Notes: a model not told the origin generated them from the letters alone. Numbered from the stretch's first letter, positions 1 to 6,094 are shown. The stretch: DNA of 6,709 bases from Nostoc cf. edaphicum LEGE 07299 (GCF_015207245.1 NZ_JADEXF010000186.1:1-6709), one strand, 5' to 3'. Program-made: numbers and translations.

Positions 1-472
1 TTGGGTAGTTACCCAGTTGGGGATCAACTGGACCCAAGACAGCGTTAGCATCCATAATAATTTCATCAGAGGCGAGGGCAAGCATTGTACCGCCACTCAT
101 CGCATAGTGGGGTACAAAAACTGTGACTTTTGCTTGGTGGCGAATTAATGCTCTGGCGATTTGTTCCGTAGCTAAAACCAAACCGCCAGGAGTATGCAAA
201 ATTAAGTCAATGGCTACATCTGGCGGTGTGAGGCGAATTGCTCGTAATATTTGTTCTGAGTCTTCAATAGTAATGTAGCGAGATAGGGGAATTCCCAAAA
301 AGCTAATGGACTCTTGACGGTGAATCAGTAAAATCACCCGACTTTTGCGTTCCTGCTGGAATTGTTGTAAAGCACGCAAGCGCCGATATTCTATTTGACG
401 TTTTTGCCAAAGGGGTTGCAAAGAAGTCAGAAGGAGAAAGATCCAGAATAAATCACCAATACCAAAGCCCAT
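1..472 (-). CDS. SDH-family (ClpP-fold) membrane-anchored serine protease, C-terminus cut by window edge
   Basis: The reading frame starts at an ATG (472-470) and stays open for 157 codons to the window edge, so the C-terminal part is missing. Residues about 5-20 are a hydrophobic segment followed by basic residues, suggesting an N-terminal membrane anchor with the rest on the cytoplasmic side. From residue 46 the sequence matches the serine dehydrogenase proteinase (SDH)/SppA-like ClpP fold: a core strand followed by HTPGG (93-97), then PHYAMSGGTM with Ser126 in the nucleophile position, then a DEIIMDANAVLGPVDPQLG segment (136-154). The catalytic base expected in these proteins would lie beyond the edge. 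Family members are about 270-300 residues, so roughly half is visible. Known role: ATP-independent or membrane-linked proteolysis; the substrate is unknown. No clear Shine-Dalgarno precedes the ATG. It lies 105 bases downstream of the WD40 kinase on the same strand. Family assignment is firm; the function in this organism is not. Confidence 0.8.
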   Translation of the reverse strand, partial: MGFGIGDLFWIFLLLTSLQPLWQKRQIEYRRLRALQQFQQERKSRVILLIHRQESISFLGIPLSRYITIEDSEQILRAIRLTPPDVAIDLILHTPGGLVLATEQIARALIRHQAKVTVFVPHYAMSGGTMLALASDEIIMDANAVLGPVDPQLGNYP

Positions 473-528
473 ATAATTTATTTTTGTTCAAAAATAACGG
501 TTGCCGTCATTATTGTCACAAATTTGGG

Positions 529-536
529 GCGATCGC
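529..536. repeat. HIP1 octamer
   Basis: A perfect GCGATCGC palindrome in the gap between the kinase and protease genes. HIP1 is over-represented in many cyanobacterial genomes; it supports the taxonomic call and has no assigned local role. Confidence 0.9.
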
Positions 537-538
537 AG

Positions 539-560
539 TTCTATCTATAGATTCATAGAA
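539..560 (-). terminator. Weak hairpin downstream of the WD40 kinase
   Basis: Perfect six-base arms TTCTAT (539-544) and ATAGAA (555-560) enclose a ten-base loop that contains part of a second small palindrome, TCTATAGA (544-551). It starts 18 bases after the kinase stop codon. There is no T-run behind it on the minus strand, so it is not a canonical intrinsic terminator. It may be a processing or attenuation structure, or chance in AT-rich DNA. Confidence 0.25.
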
Positions 561-562
561 AA

Positions 563-575
563 ATTACGAATTATT
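563..575 (-). repeat. 13-base AATAATTCGTAAT element, copy A
   Basis: Read on the minus strand, this 13-mer sits three bases beyond the kinase stop codon. An identical copy on the plus strand overlaps the stop codon of the DUF3365 gene (3669-3681). Both copies are sense-oriented at a gene 3' end. Similar TTCGTAAT units are, from memory, common in Nostoc intergenic DNA. Confidence 0.5.
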
Positions 576-577
576 TA

Positions 578-2464
578 CTACCCCCTTCGCCAAATTTTAA
601 TAGTGTCGTCATCACTACCGCTAACTAGGGTTTGGCCATCGGGACTGAAGACAACGCATCTAACATAGTTGGAATGCCCTGTAAGTGTGCTGATTTCTGT
701 ACCACTGTGTATGTGCCACAGTTTGATAGTGTTGTCCCAACTGCCACTAGCGAGGAATTGTCCATCCTGACTAAAGGCGACTGACCAAACTGAATCAGAA
801 TGACCTGTGAGAGTACGAATTTCTTTGCCTGTATTTACATGCCACAGTTTAATCGTGTTGTCAGCACTGCCACTGGCGATAATTTCCCCATTTTTGCTGA
901 AGGCGATACAGTTGACAAAGAAGGAATGACCCGTGAGTGTGTAAATGTTTCTGCCTGTGTATATTTGCCACAGTTTAATCGTGTAATCATTACTGCCACT
1001 AGCTATCAGCTGTCTATCCTGGCTATTGGTTGCAGGTGTTCTTGGAGAGTAAGTAACTGACGAAACTGGGTCAGAATGACCTGTAAAAGTTTGGATTTCT
1101 ATGCCTGTGTGTACCTGCCACAGTTTGATTGTGCAGTCAGCGCTGCCACTAGCCAGAAACTTGCCATCTGGACTAAAAGTAACGGAATTCACCCAATTAG
1201 TATGACCAGTGAGAGTACGAATTTCTTTGCCTGTCTTGACATCCCACAATTTGATTGTATTATCCCAACTTCCGCTAGCTAAAATTCCCCGGTTCAGGCC
1301 TGCAACTCCCGCAGATTTACCGGACTCGCCTTGATAAGAAAGGTATGAAGAGATTGGGCTAAAGGCGACGGAATTAACCATACTGGAATGACTAGAAGAC
1401 CAACGACCTAGTTGACGCACTAACTTGCCAGTACCGACTTGCCAAAGTTTGATGGTCTTGTCATTACTGCCACTAGCAATAAATTGCCCATCTGGGCTAA
1501 TGGCGATCGCATGAACCATACTAGAATGACCTTTGAGGGTCTGTACACATTGCCAGTTCTGCCGATCTAATACAATAGGTACAGGTAGTTGCAGTCTAGG
1601 CTTTATCAAAGTAGATGATATTTTGGTTACATCTTCACCAGTATCAGGGTCTAATAAATCTAACCACTCCTGCACAGACTGGGGACGATACGTTGACTCC
1701 AAATCCATGCCGCACATAATAGCCTGATTTACCCTGTTGCTGATGTTGGGATTAAAATATTGTGGTGGTTCTAAATTAATATTGTGACGTCTATCATCTG
1801 CACTAGTTGGTACAACTGCGGTAAGCAAATTATACAAAGTAGCGGCTAGAGCATAAATATCAATGTATTCTCCTCGCGGCGCTTCTGATTCATACTGTTC
1901 AGGTGGGGCAAAACCAGGAGTACGATACACTGTATGCCTTTGGATCATATTAGGAACAAATTCTCTAGCGATGCCAAAGTCTATCAGCACTGCTTCTAAT
2001 TTATTAATGCGGATCATAATGTTGCGTGGTTTGAGATCCCTATGTAACAGTCCTTTAGAATGGATTAGGGTCAAAGCATCGCCAATTTGCCGGATGTAGA
2101 GTAGCGCTTCTGCTTCTGATAGCATCCCTATTCGCTTCAAGCGCTGTCCTAAGTCTTCCCCTTCGATGTAATCCATCACCATGCACGGCAAATTCCCTTC
2201 ATCAAAGATGGTTTCTATCTGTACTATATGAGGATGGTGGCACACAGCCAGCCGAACTGCTTCATCACGAAAGTCTTGCCGTAACTTGTTCCGGTGGAGT
2301 ATCCAGGCAGGGTGATTCAGGATTTCTTCTTTGAGAGTTTTAATCACTCGCTGTTGATTTCGTTGATTTCTGGCAAGATAAGTAATGCCAATTCCGCCTT
2401 CACCTAGTTGGCTTTCAATAATGTAGCGTCCCCCGAATAAAGACTTTCCTGCATTCCACACCAT
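578..2464 (-). CDS. Hanks-type Ser/Thr protein kinase with C-terminal seven-bladed WD40 propeller
   Basis: 628 residues. The kinase domain spans about 14-271 with all key residues: glycine loop GEGGIG (21-26), Lys42, helix-C Glu68, HRDLKPRN (141-148, catalytic Asp143), DFG (162-164) and an APPE version of APE (186-189). The usual DxxxxG has Ala for Gly at 207. A linker (272-304) leads to seven WD40 blades at about 305-342, 348-408, 413-451, 455-501, 506-543, 548-585 and 590-626, enough to close one propeller. Blade 2 carries an insertion of about 22 residues (371-392) and blade 4 a shorter one. There is no membrane segment, so the protein is probably cytosolic. Known family role: ATP-dependent phosphorylation of Ser/Thr, with the propeller docking partners; the targets here are unknown. 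The ATG is used because the kinase domain begins soon after; no Shine-Dalgarno is obvious. It is transcribed divergently from the DUF3365-HAMP gene. Active kinase is very likely; the specific pathway is not inferable. Confidence 0.93.
   Translation of the reverse strand: MVWNAGKSLFGGRYIIESQLGEGGIGITYLARNQRNQQRVIKTLKEEILNHPAWILHRNKLRQDFRDEAVRLAVCHHPHIVQIETIFDEGNLPCMVMDYIEGEDLGQRLKRIGMLSEAEALLYIRQIGDALTLIHSKGLLHRDLKPRNIMIRINKLEAVLIDFGIAREFVPNMIQRHTVYRTPGFAPPEQYESEAPRGEYIDIYALAATLYNLLTAVVPTSADDRRHNINLEPPQYFNPNISNRVNQAIMCGMDLESTYRPQSVQEWLDLLDPDTGEDVTKISSTLIKPRLQLPVPIVLDRQNWQCVQTLKGHSSMVHAIAISPDGQFIASGSNDKTIKLWQVGTGKLVRQLGRWSSSHSSMVNSVAFSPISSYLSYQGESGKSAGVAGLNRGILASGSWDNTIKLWDVKTGKEIRTLTGHTNWVNSVTFSPDGKFLASGSADCTIKLWQVHTGIEIQTFTGHSDPVSSVTYSPRTPATNSQDRQLIASGSNDYTIKLWQIYTGRNIYTLTGHSFFVNCIAFSKNGEIIASGSADNTIKLWHVNTGKEIRTLTGHSDSVWSVAFSQDGQFLASGSWDNTIKLWHIHSGTEISTLTGHSNYVRCVVFSPDGQTLVSGSDDDTIKIWRRG
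807..832 (-). repeat. 26-base exact intragenic repeat in the WD40 region, copy 1
   Basis: Identical over 26 bases to 1209-1234, exactly 402 bases (134 codons) away. It encodes the TGKEIRTLT stretch that precedes blade 6. Exact identity at third codon positions suggests recent duplication or gene conversion between blades. Confidence 0.8.
1209..1234 (-). repeat. 26-base exact intragenic repeat in the WD40 region, copy 2
   Basis: Second copy of the 26-base repeat, encoding TGKEIRTLT before blade 3. The other blades differ at several synonymous positions in the same region. Confidence 0.8.
1503..1510. repeat. HIP1 octamer
   Basis: Perfect GCGATCGC within the first WD40 blade of the kinase gene, encoding part of the conserved AIAISPDG strand region on the minus strand. 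Confidence 0.9.
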
Positions 2465-2759
2465 TAGTAATATTTGACAATTGCTGGTATTTATTTTGGC
2501 ACGGTATGAGAACAGCCAACACGAATTTTTGGGAATTCCATTTCAATTGCTGTTGTAGCTTTTTGGAACTTAGTTACTTAGATAACATTTTCATTAACCT
2601 CAATAATTACTAATAGTATAAAGTTTGAATATACCCTCATAGTTTTGCCTAAACTATGCCTTTATACAAAAATATGAAAGTTGATTGCTCATGCTAGAGT
2701 AAACAGTAACTTTAGACATATTTGTTCATAATAATTTGACTTGTAGGTAATCTAAAATT
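2465..2759. other. Divergent intergenic region between the WD40 kinase and the sensor gene
   Basis: 295 AT-rich bases with no credible ORF. Both genes must be transcribed from here. I find no convincing paired -35/-10 boxes on either strand. CATAAT at 2727-2732 is a possible -10 for the plus-strand gene but lacks a matching -35. The outstanding element is the nested inverted repeat at 2616-2667, listed separately. Confidence 0.6.
2616..2667. promoter_or_regulatory. Nested double inverted repeat, possible operator or RNA structure
   Basis: Two perfect eight-base inverted repeats lie one inside the other. Outer arms are GTATAAAG (2616-2623) and CTTTATAC (2660-2667); inner arms are CATAGTTT (2638-2645) and AAACTATG (2651-2658) around a five-base TGCCT loop. 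The spacing is asymmetric: 14 bases between the left arms, one base between the right arms. As RNA it would form a stem with a large one-sided bulge; as DNA it could be a pair of regulator sites. It ends 92 bases before the sensor gene start and begins about 150 bases from the kinase start. Confidence 0.5.
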
Positions 2760-3680
2760 ATGCTAAAGAATCTCAATTTGAAACAAAAATTTACAATCCT
2801 GCTATTGGTGATTTTGACATTTGGTCTGAGCCTGAGTGGATTTACTCTTTCTTCTCTACTCAGGGAGAATGCCAAACAAGATATTAGCTCAACAGGTCTC
2901 ATGCTGATCCAAACAATGAGTTCTGTTCGTAAATACACCAGTACTCAAGTGAATCCAGAGCTAGTTGATAAATTGGCTACTGAATTTTTGCCGCAAACCG
3001 TTCCTGGATACTCAGCACGAGAAGTGTTTGAAATTTTACGGAAAACAACAGACTACCGTGATTTCTTTTATAAAGAAGCAACTCTCAATCCCACAAATCT
3101 TCGGGATAAGGCTGACGGTTTTGAGACGGAAATTGTAGAACAGTTCAGAAATAAACCAGACCTTAAAGAAGTTAGTGGATTTCGCTCAATTCCTGGTGGG
3201 GATATCTTTTATATTGCTCGTCCCTTAGCAGTGTCTGAACAAAGTTGTCTGGTCTGTCATAGTGTACCTGAAGCTGCACCTCAAAGTATGATTAGTCTTT
3301 ATGGTGCTGCTAATGGATTTGGATGGAAACTTAATGAAATTGTTGGCGCTCAGATTATATCAGTACCCGCCAAGAATGTCATTAACAAAGCAAATCAGTC
3401 TTCTTTACTAATTATCTTGATTGTATCAGCTATATTTATAGCGACTATCCTGTTAGTCAACTTGTTCTTGAATCGACAAGTTGTGATTCCTCTCAAACGC
3501 ATGACTCGCATAGCCGAAGAAGTTAGTACGGGACATATGGAAGTTAAATTTGAGCAGATGTCTAATGATGAAATTGGTAATTTAGCTAAAGCCTTTAAAC
3601 GGATGCAGTTAAGTTTAGAAATGGCGATGAAAAGAATCAAACGTACTCAAGGAGGTGCAGGCGATTATAATAATTCGTAA
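2760..3680 (+). CDS. Membrane sensor with Tll0287-like (DUF3365) CXXCH haem domain and HAMP, no output domain
   Basis: 306 residues. Membrane helix 1 is at about 11-34 and helix 2 at about 215-238, bracketing an extracytoplasmic domain (35-214) of the Tll0287-like/DUF3365 type. That domain contains CLVCH (Cys163, Cys166, His167), a c-type haem attachment motif, preceded by the family-typical GGDIFYIARPLAV. A HAMP domain follows (about 236-290) with the conserved Pro244 and a DEIGNLAKAFKRM second helix (270-282). The protein then ends; no histidine kinase, methyl-accepting or cyclase domain follows. Known family role: redox or gas sensing by haem, with HAMP relaying signal across the membrane. 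An output partner in trans is inferred. The ATG at 2760 is followed at once by a basic stretch and the first helix; AGG 12 bases upstream is a weak ribosome site. The last residues (YNNS) and stop codon come from a repeat sequence, so the C-terminus may have been altered. Confidence 0.85.
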   Translation: MLKNLNLKQKFTILLLVILTFGLSLSGFTLSSLLRENAKQDISSTGLMLIQTMSSVRKYTSTQVNPELVDKLATEFLPQTVPGYSAREVFEILRKTTDYRDFFYKEATLNPTNLRDKADGFETEIVEQFRNKPDLKEVSGFRSIPGGDIFYIARPLAVSEQSCLVCHSVPEAAPQSMISLYGAANGFGWKLNEIVGAQIISVPAKNVINKANQSSLLIILIVSAIFIATILLVNLFLNRQVVIPLKRMTRIAEEVSTGHMEVKFEQMSNDEIGNLAKAFKRMQLSLEMAMKRIKRTQGGAGDYNNS

Positions 3681-3681
3681 T
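3669..3681 (+). repeat. 13-base AATAATTCGTAAT element, copy B
   Basis: Exact copy of the element at 563-575, here on the plus strand. It contains the TAA stop of the sensor gene (3678-3680) and encodes its last residues. Confidence 0.5.
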
Positions 3682-3782
3682 GACGCTCTCTACGAGACGT
3701 TGCGCGTAGCTTGTTCCCCGCGGACTAGCTACGGCTACGCTAACGTAATGACATTCTGTAGAAGACGTTGCGTGTAGCTTTG
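3676..3782. repeat. Tandem, GC-richer palindromic interspersed repeat
   Basis: Two copies begin at 3676 and 3744 (period 68), matching at 31 of the first 37 positions. The first is complete and palindromic: ACGTTGCGCGTAGC (3697-3710) pairs, with a one-base bulge and one mismatch, with GCTACGCTAACGT (3734-3746) around a loop containing CCGCGG. The second copy is only a left half. The base composition is clearly richer in GC than the flanks. It resembles the palindromic repeats scattered through Nostocales genomes. It overlaps the stop codon of the sensor gene, so it was probably inserted at that gene's 3' end. Confidence 0.75.
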
Positions 3783-3809
3783 CTAGAAAACCTTGTTACT
3801 TTTATCAGC

Positions 3810-3844
3810 TCTCTTGACTTAAACTTACAGAATGAGTTAAGAGA
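3810..3844. terminator. Hairpin between convergent genes
   Basis: An 11-base stem (3810-3820 with 3834-3844, two G-T wobbles) with a 13-base loop lies between the convergent sensor and kinase genes, 20 bases past the kinase stop. Neither side has a good T-run, so it is at best a weak bidirectional terminator. Confidence 0.35.
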
Positions 3845-3864
3845 TTAAAAACTATTCCTCATAT

Positions 3865-5118
3865 CTATGAAAATAAGCTTTTTTTGAATTCAAAAGCTGC
3901 TTGAAAATTAGGAATTTCCTTAGTTACAAGTTCAATAAATTGGTCAGCTGAAATATAAGGATTGTGAGCTAGTATTTCTTCTATAATCAGATTTGCCATT
4001 GGTCCAATGTGGTAGGCTAATTCTTGCTGGCAATGTTTGATAAATGCTGGTTGGAGTGAAGATTGTTGTTGTTCAATTCGTCGTCCATTTGGTGGACTAG
4101 TAGGTGAACTAAAAATTGTTTCTTCAGGTTGGTTATATGACTGTGATATAACCGACATAGCCTGAAATTCAGGATTAAACACCGTAGCTGGCAACTCATC
4201 ATCAACCATGATTGCAGAAGACATCGCCACTTCTGGTTCTCCAATACGCTCTAAATCTCTAAGAACTTCGCTGGCTGTTTGATATCGCCTGTTAGGTCTA
4301 TCTTCCAACATGCAATCAAGTACTTGAGCAAACCCATCAGTAACATAGGTATAATCACGCCAGTTCCATTCAAGTGAGTATTGATCCATTAGTAAAGACG
4401 GATCTCTAGCTGTGAGTAATACAATAGCAGTTACACCCAAAGCATAAAGGTCACTAGAGGGTGAGCATAAACCCAAACTAATCTGTTCGCGGGGAGCATA
4501 TCCAACTTTGCCTACAAGGGACATTTTGCCAACAAACGTTACCTGGTGGTTGGAACTTCTCCCCTCGTTAATGTCAGCAATTTGCTTGCCTACCCCAAAA
4601 TCAATCAGCACTGGCAGATCCTTGCCATCGGGTAACATGATGTTGTCAGGAGAAATATCTCGATGGATAATGTTGTGCTGATGGACATATTCCAAAACAG
4701 GCAGCAGATTTTTTAGCCACTGTATAACTTCGTCTTCAGAAAAATTTCTTCCTTGACGTTGAAGTTCTCCTAGCAGTCTTGAATATGTTTTACCGTCAAC
4801 ATACTCTTGTACTAGAAATAGCCGGCCATCTCCTTCAAAGCAAGCCAAAAACTTGGGAATTTGAGGATGTTGCAATTGATGAAGAATTTTTGCCTCTCTT
4901 TTAAATAAGTTACGGTATTGTTCCAGTCCACTTTCGCCTGTGCCAATGGGTGCAAATTCTTTGAGAACACAGGCTTCATTAAACCGACGAGTATCAAATG
5001 CTAAGTAAGTTCGTCCCAATCCTCCCTGTCCTAGAAGTTTTTGGATAATATAGCGGTTATCGATTAGAGTTCCAGCAGCTATTTCTGGCCTTGTCATAGG
5101 GGACTGTGACATCATCAT
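3865..5118 (-). CDS. Hanks-type Ser/Thr protein kinase with short C-terminal helical module
   Basis: 417 residues. The kinase domain is at about 23-292: glycine loop GQGGLG (30-35), Lys53, helix-C Glu75, HRDISPDN (152-159, catalytic Asp154, Asn159), DFG (173-175), APRE for APE (208-211) and DLYALG (223-228). The catalytic loop has Ser156 where most Ser/Thr kinases have Lys. The segment between DFG and APRE is about 32 residues, some ten longer than in the other kinase of this window. A linker (about 295-350) rich in Ser, Pro and Gln leads to a C-terminal module (355-415) with a LAYHIGPMANLIIEEIL helix and a predicted second helix pair; it resembles small modules of unknown function (possibly DUF8082-like) at the ends of bacterial signalling proteins. 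There is no membrane helix. A known kinase reaction is expected; the target is unknown. It converges on the sensor gene. Three consecutive ATGs start the gene. Confidence 0.92.
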   Translation of the reverse strand: MMMSQSPMTRPEIAAGTLIDNRYIIQKLLGQGGLGRTYLAFDTRRFNEACVLKEFAPIGTGESGLEQYRNLFKREAKILHQLQHPQIPKFLACFEGDGRLFLVQEYVDGKTYSRLLGELQRQGRNFSEDEVIQWLKNLLPVLEYVHQHNIIHRDISPDNIMLPDGKDLPVLIDFGVGKQIADINEGRSSNHQVTFVGKMSLVGKVGYAPREQISLGLCSPSSDLYALGVTAIVLLTARDPSLLMDQYSLEWNWRDYTYVTDGFAQVLDCMLEDRPNRRYQTASEVLRDLERIGEPEVAMSSAIMVDDELPATVFNPEFQAMSVISQSYNQPEETIFSSPTSPPNGRRIEQQQSSLQPAFIKHCQQELAYHIGPMANLIIEEILAHNPYISADQFIELVTKEIPNFQAAFEFKKSLFS

Positions 5119-5122
5119 CGCA

Positions 5123-5127
5123 CTCCT
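5123..5127 (-). promoter_or_regulatory. Ribosome binding site of the second kinase
   Basis: AGGAG on the minus strand lies 4, 7 and 10 bases before the three successive ATG codons (5118, 5115, 5112). Spacing favours the second or third ATG, so the mature protein may be one or two Met shorter. Confidence 0.6.
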
Positions 5128-5145
5128 AGCGATTTTGTTATTGAT

Positions 5146-5159
5146 AAATTATCTAATTT
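5146..5159. promoter_or_regulatory. Perfect palindrome upstream of the second kinase
   Basis: AAATTA-TC-TAATTT, six-base perfect arms, 28-41 bases upstream of the kinase ATG. On the minus strand it overlaps AGATAAT, a reasonable -10 box, but no good -35 is at the right distance. It could be an operator over the promoter; AT-rich sequence makes chance possible. Confidence 0.3.
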
Positions 5160-5223
5160 GCTGAAAGTCAGAAACTCTAGCAGATAAAGGCTGATAACAT
5201 CCTTTAAATTGAGGTTAGCACCA

Positions 5224-5376
5224 CTATCGAGACAAGGAAATACACTTTTCTACAATTTTCTGATGGTCTTGTGTTACCAAATAGACGATTTTAACCTGAG
5301 TAGTTTGATCGTATTACTCATACTTAAGTATTTTAACTGCTGCAACATAATCAGTGTCTGCGGTAATATCTGCAAA
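5224..5376 (-). pseudogene. Possible broken coding remnant of unknown family
   Basis: This minus-strand frame begins FADITADTDYVAAVKILKYE, is interrupted by a single TAA (5316-5314), and continues YDQTTQVKIVYLVTQDHQK to a TAG at 5226-5224. The residue mix on both sides of the stop (Asp, Val, Lys, Glu balance, helix/strand alternation) looks protein-like, unlike the other frames. A different frame upstream (from 5480) reads MMSRYILTVPQLSFNWVTKG and may be the same gene after a frameshift. I do not recognise the family. This is a weak call from sequence texture only. Confidence 0.25.
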
Positions 5377-5470
5377 TGTTTAGGGCATCGCCTTTGGGAT
5401 TTGCTGCTGAACCTTATTTTCCCCTTAGTAACCCAATTAAAACTGAGTTGAGGAACAGTAAGGATATAGC

Positions 5471-5713
5471 GTGACATCATGGTTTTTCATAAAAACTGAG
5501 GTTGCTATAGACTTGCTGAAAGGAATATTATATGTATTTCAAGTGCTAAATATGCGATCGCTCTCAAAAATTAATCTTTCTGAAAGCCAATATCGCTATC
5601 AAATAGCTGCTTCGCTATCGGCTATAAAAATTTTTAGTGCAGGTGATTCCTTAAAAGCAGAAAATTATGCTGCCTATCAGAAAAGACTCGTGAAGCTACA
5701 AGAATTCATCTAG
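5471..5713 (+). CDS. Small hypothetical protein
   Basis: The open frame begins with GTG at 5471 (80 codons). An internal ATG at 5552, inside a HIP1 site, would give a 53-residue product beginning MRSLSKINLSESQYRYQIA. The 53-residue part is charged and helix-prone (ending SLKAENYAAYQKRLVKLQEF), and looks more protein-like than the leader, which crosses a small hairpin (5482-5496). Neither start has a good ribosome site. The frame ends at 5713, overlapping the last 18 bases of the minus-strand fragment at 5696-5887. I do not recognise a family and see no signal peptide, metal motif or membrane helix in the 53-residue part. It could be a real small protein or a remnant. Confidence 0.3.
   Translation: MTSWFFIKTEVAIDLLKGILYVFQVLNMRSLSKINLSESQYRYQIAASLSAIKIFSAGDSLKAENYAAYQKRLVKLQEFI
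5554..5561. repeat. HIP1 octamer
   Basis: Perfect GCGATCGC at the internal ATG of the small plus-strand ORF. Confidence 0.9.
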
Positions 5714-5887
5714 TTCATTAGGATTCACGCCTAACTGACGCAAACGTTCTGCTAATTGTTCTGCTTTTCGTTTTTGAGCAGCTTCTTGTTCCGCAATGAT
5801 AGCTCGTGCAGTTGCAGCAGTGGCTTTCTCTGTGGGTGCAGGAATTAATTCTCCTGTCAAAGTTGTTATCATGTTTAAATAATCCAA
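5696..5887 (-). pseudogene. Orphan coiled-coil tail fragment, Uma2-like C-terminus
   Basis: A frame of 63 codons starts at a TTG (5887; an ATG at 5872 is the alternative) and ends at 5696. The Ala/Glu/Gln-rich helix from about residue 20 ends AEQLAERLRQLGVNPNELDEFL, the style of tail found on many cyanobacterial Uma2 and related nuclease-like proteins. It is similar to the tail of the neighbouring gene (AERLAAQLRAAGIEPEV). There is no catalytic domain in front: the frame is closed by a TAA at 5914-5912, and the other minus-strand frames upstream are stop-rich. An AGGAG-like stretch is lacking before either start. The simplest reading is the surviving 3' end of a larger gene whose front was deleted; a free-standing small coiled-coil protein is the alternative. 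Confidence 0.5.
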
Positions 5888-5957
5888 GCATTCATATAAA
5901 ATCTTGGCAAATTATCAAGCCTACAATAGCAGTATATTCAATCCTAATAAACCTATG

Positions 5958-5965
5958 GCGATCGC
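5958..5965. repeat. HIP1 octamer
   Basis: Perfect GCGATCGC in the gap upstream of the coiled-coil tail fragment. Confidence 0.9.
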
Positions 5966-6032
5966 AGTTGTTAAACCCTCGTCTTGCCTAACAACTGGTA
6001 TTTAGCCCTACTTAATCATTTGTGAGAAATAA

Positions 6033-6063
6033 GATCCCCTGCTTGTCAAACAAGTCGGGGATC
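6033..6063 (-). terminator. Strong hairpin downstream of the Uma2-like gene
   Basis: GATCCCC (6033-6039) pairs perfectly with GGGGATC (6057-6063); two mismatched positions follow, then CTTGT pairs with ACAAG around a three-base CAA loop. On the minus strand the stem starts about 31 bases after the Uma2-like stop and is followed by TTATTT, a modest T-rich tail. It fits an intrinsic terminator. The AAGTCGGGGATC arm also resembles a hairpin repeat that I recall as frequent in Nostoc genomes, so it may be both. Confidence 0.6.
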
Positions 6064-6094
6064 AGTAGCTTTCCATTTTTCCTAAAAAATTTCA

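Larger units (their letters stand above)
5119..5470. other. Gene-poor stretch upstream of the second kinase
   Basis: About 350 bases with no intact gene that I can support. It contains the kinase leader (ribosome site and palindrome) and, further out, a minus-strand frame that looks like broken coding sequence (5224-5376). Competing short ORFs on both strands overlap one another and none has recognisable family features. Confidence 0.5.

Noticed and set aside
800..1282. Plus-strand ORFs across the WD40 region
   Set aside because: They are antisense readings of the repeated WD40 blades; their internal repetition mirrors the blade period and they have no features of their own.
2708..2721. A GTA-N8-like NtcA site before the sensor gene
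   Set aside because: The right half reads CAT instead of TAC, so the palindrome required for NtcA is missing.
5376..5474. A 32-residue plus-strand ORF starting MFRASPLGFAAEPYF
   Set aside because: It looks somewhat protein-like but is very short, lacks a ribosome site and overlaps the competing minus-strand remnant; it cannot be supported alone.
5888..6010. Possible transposase C-terminus on the minus strand
   Set aside because: One frame reads IEYTAIVGLIICQDF, faintly like an insertion-sequence end, but it is too short and stop-bounded to support.
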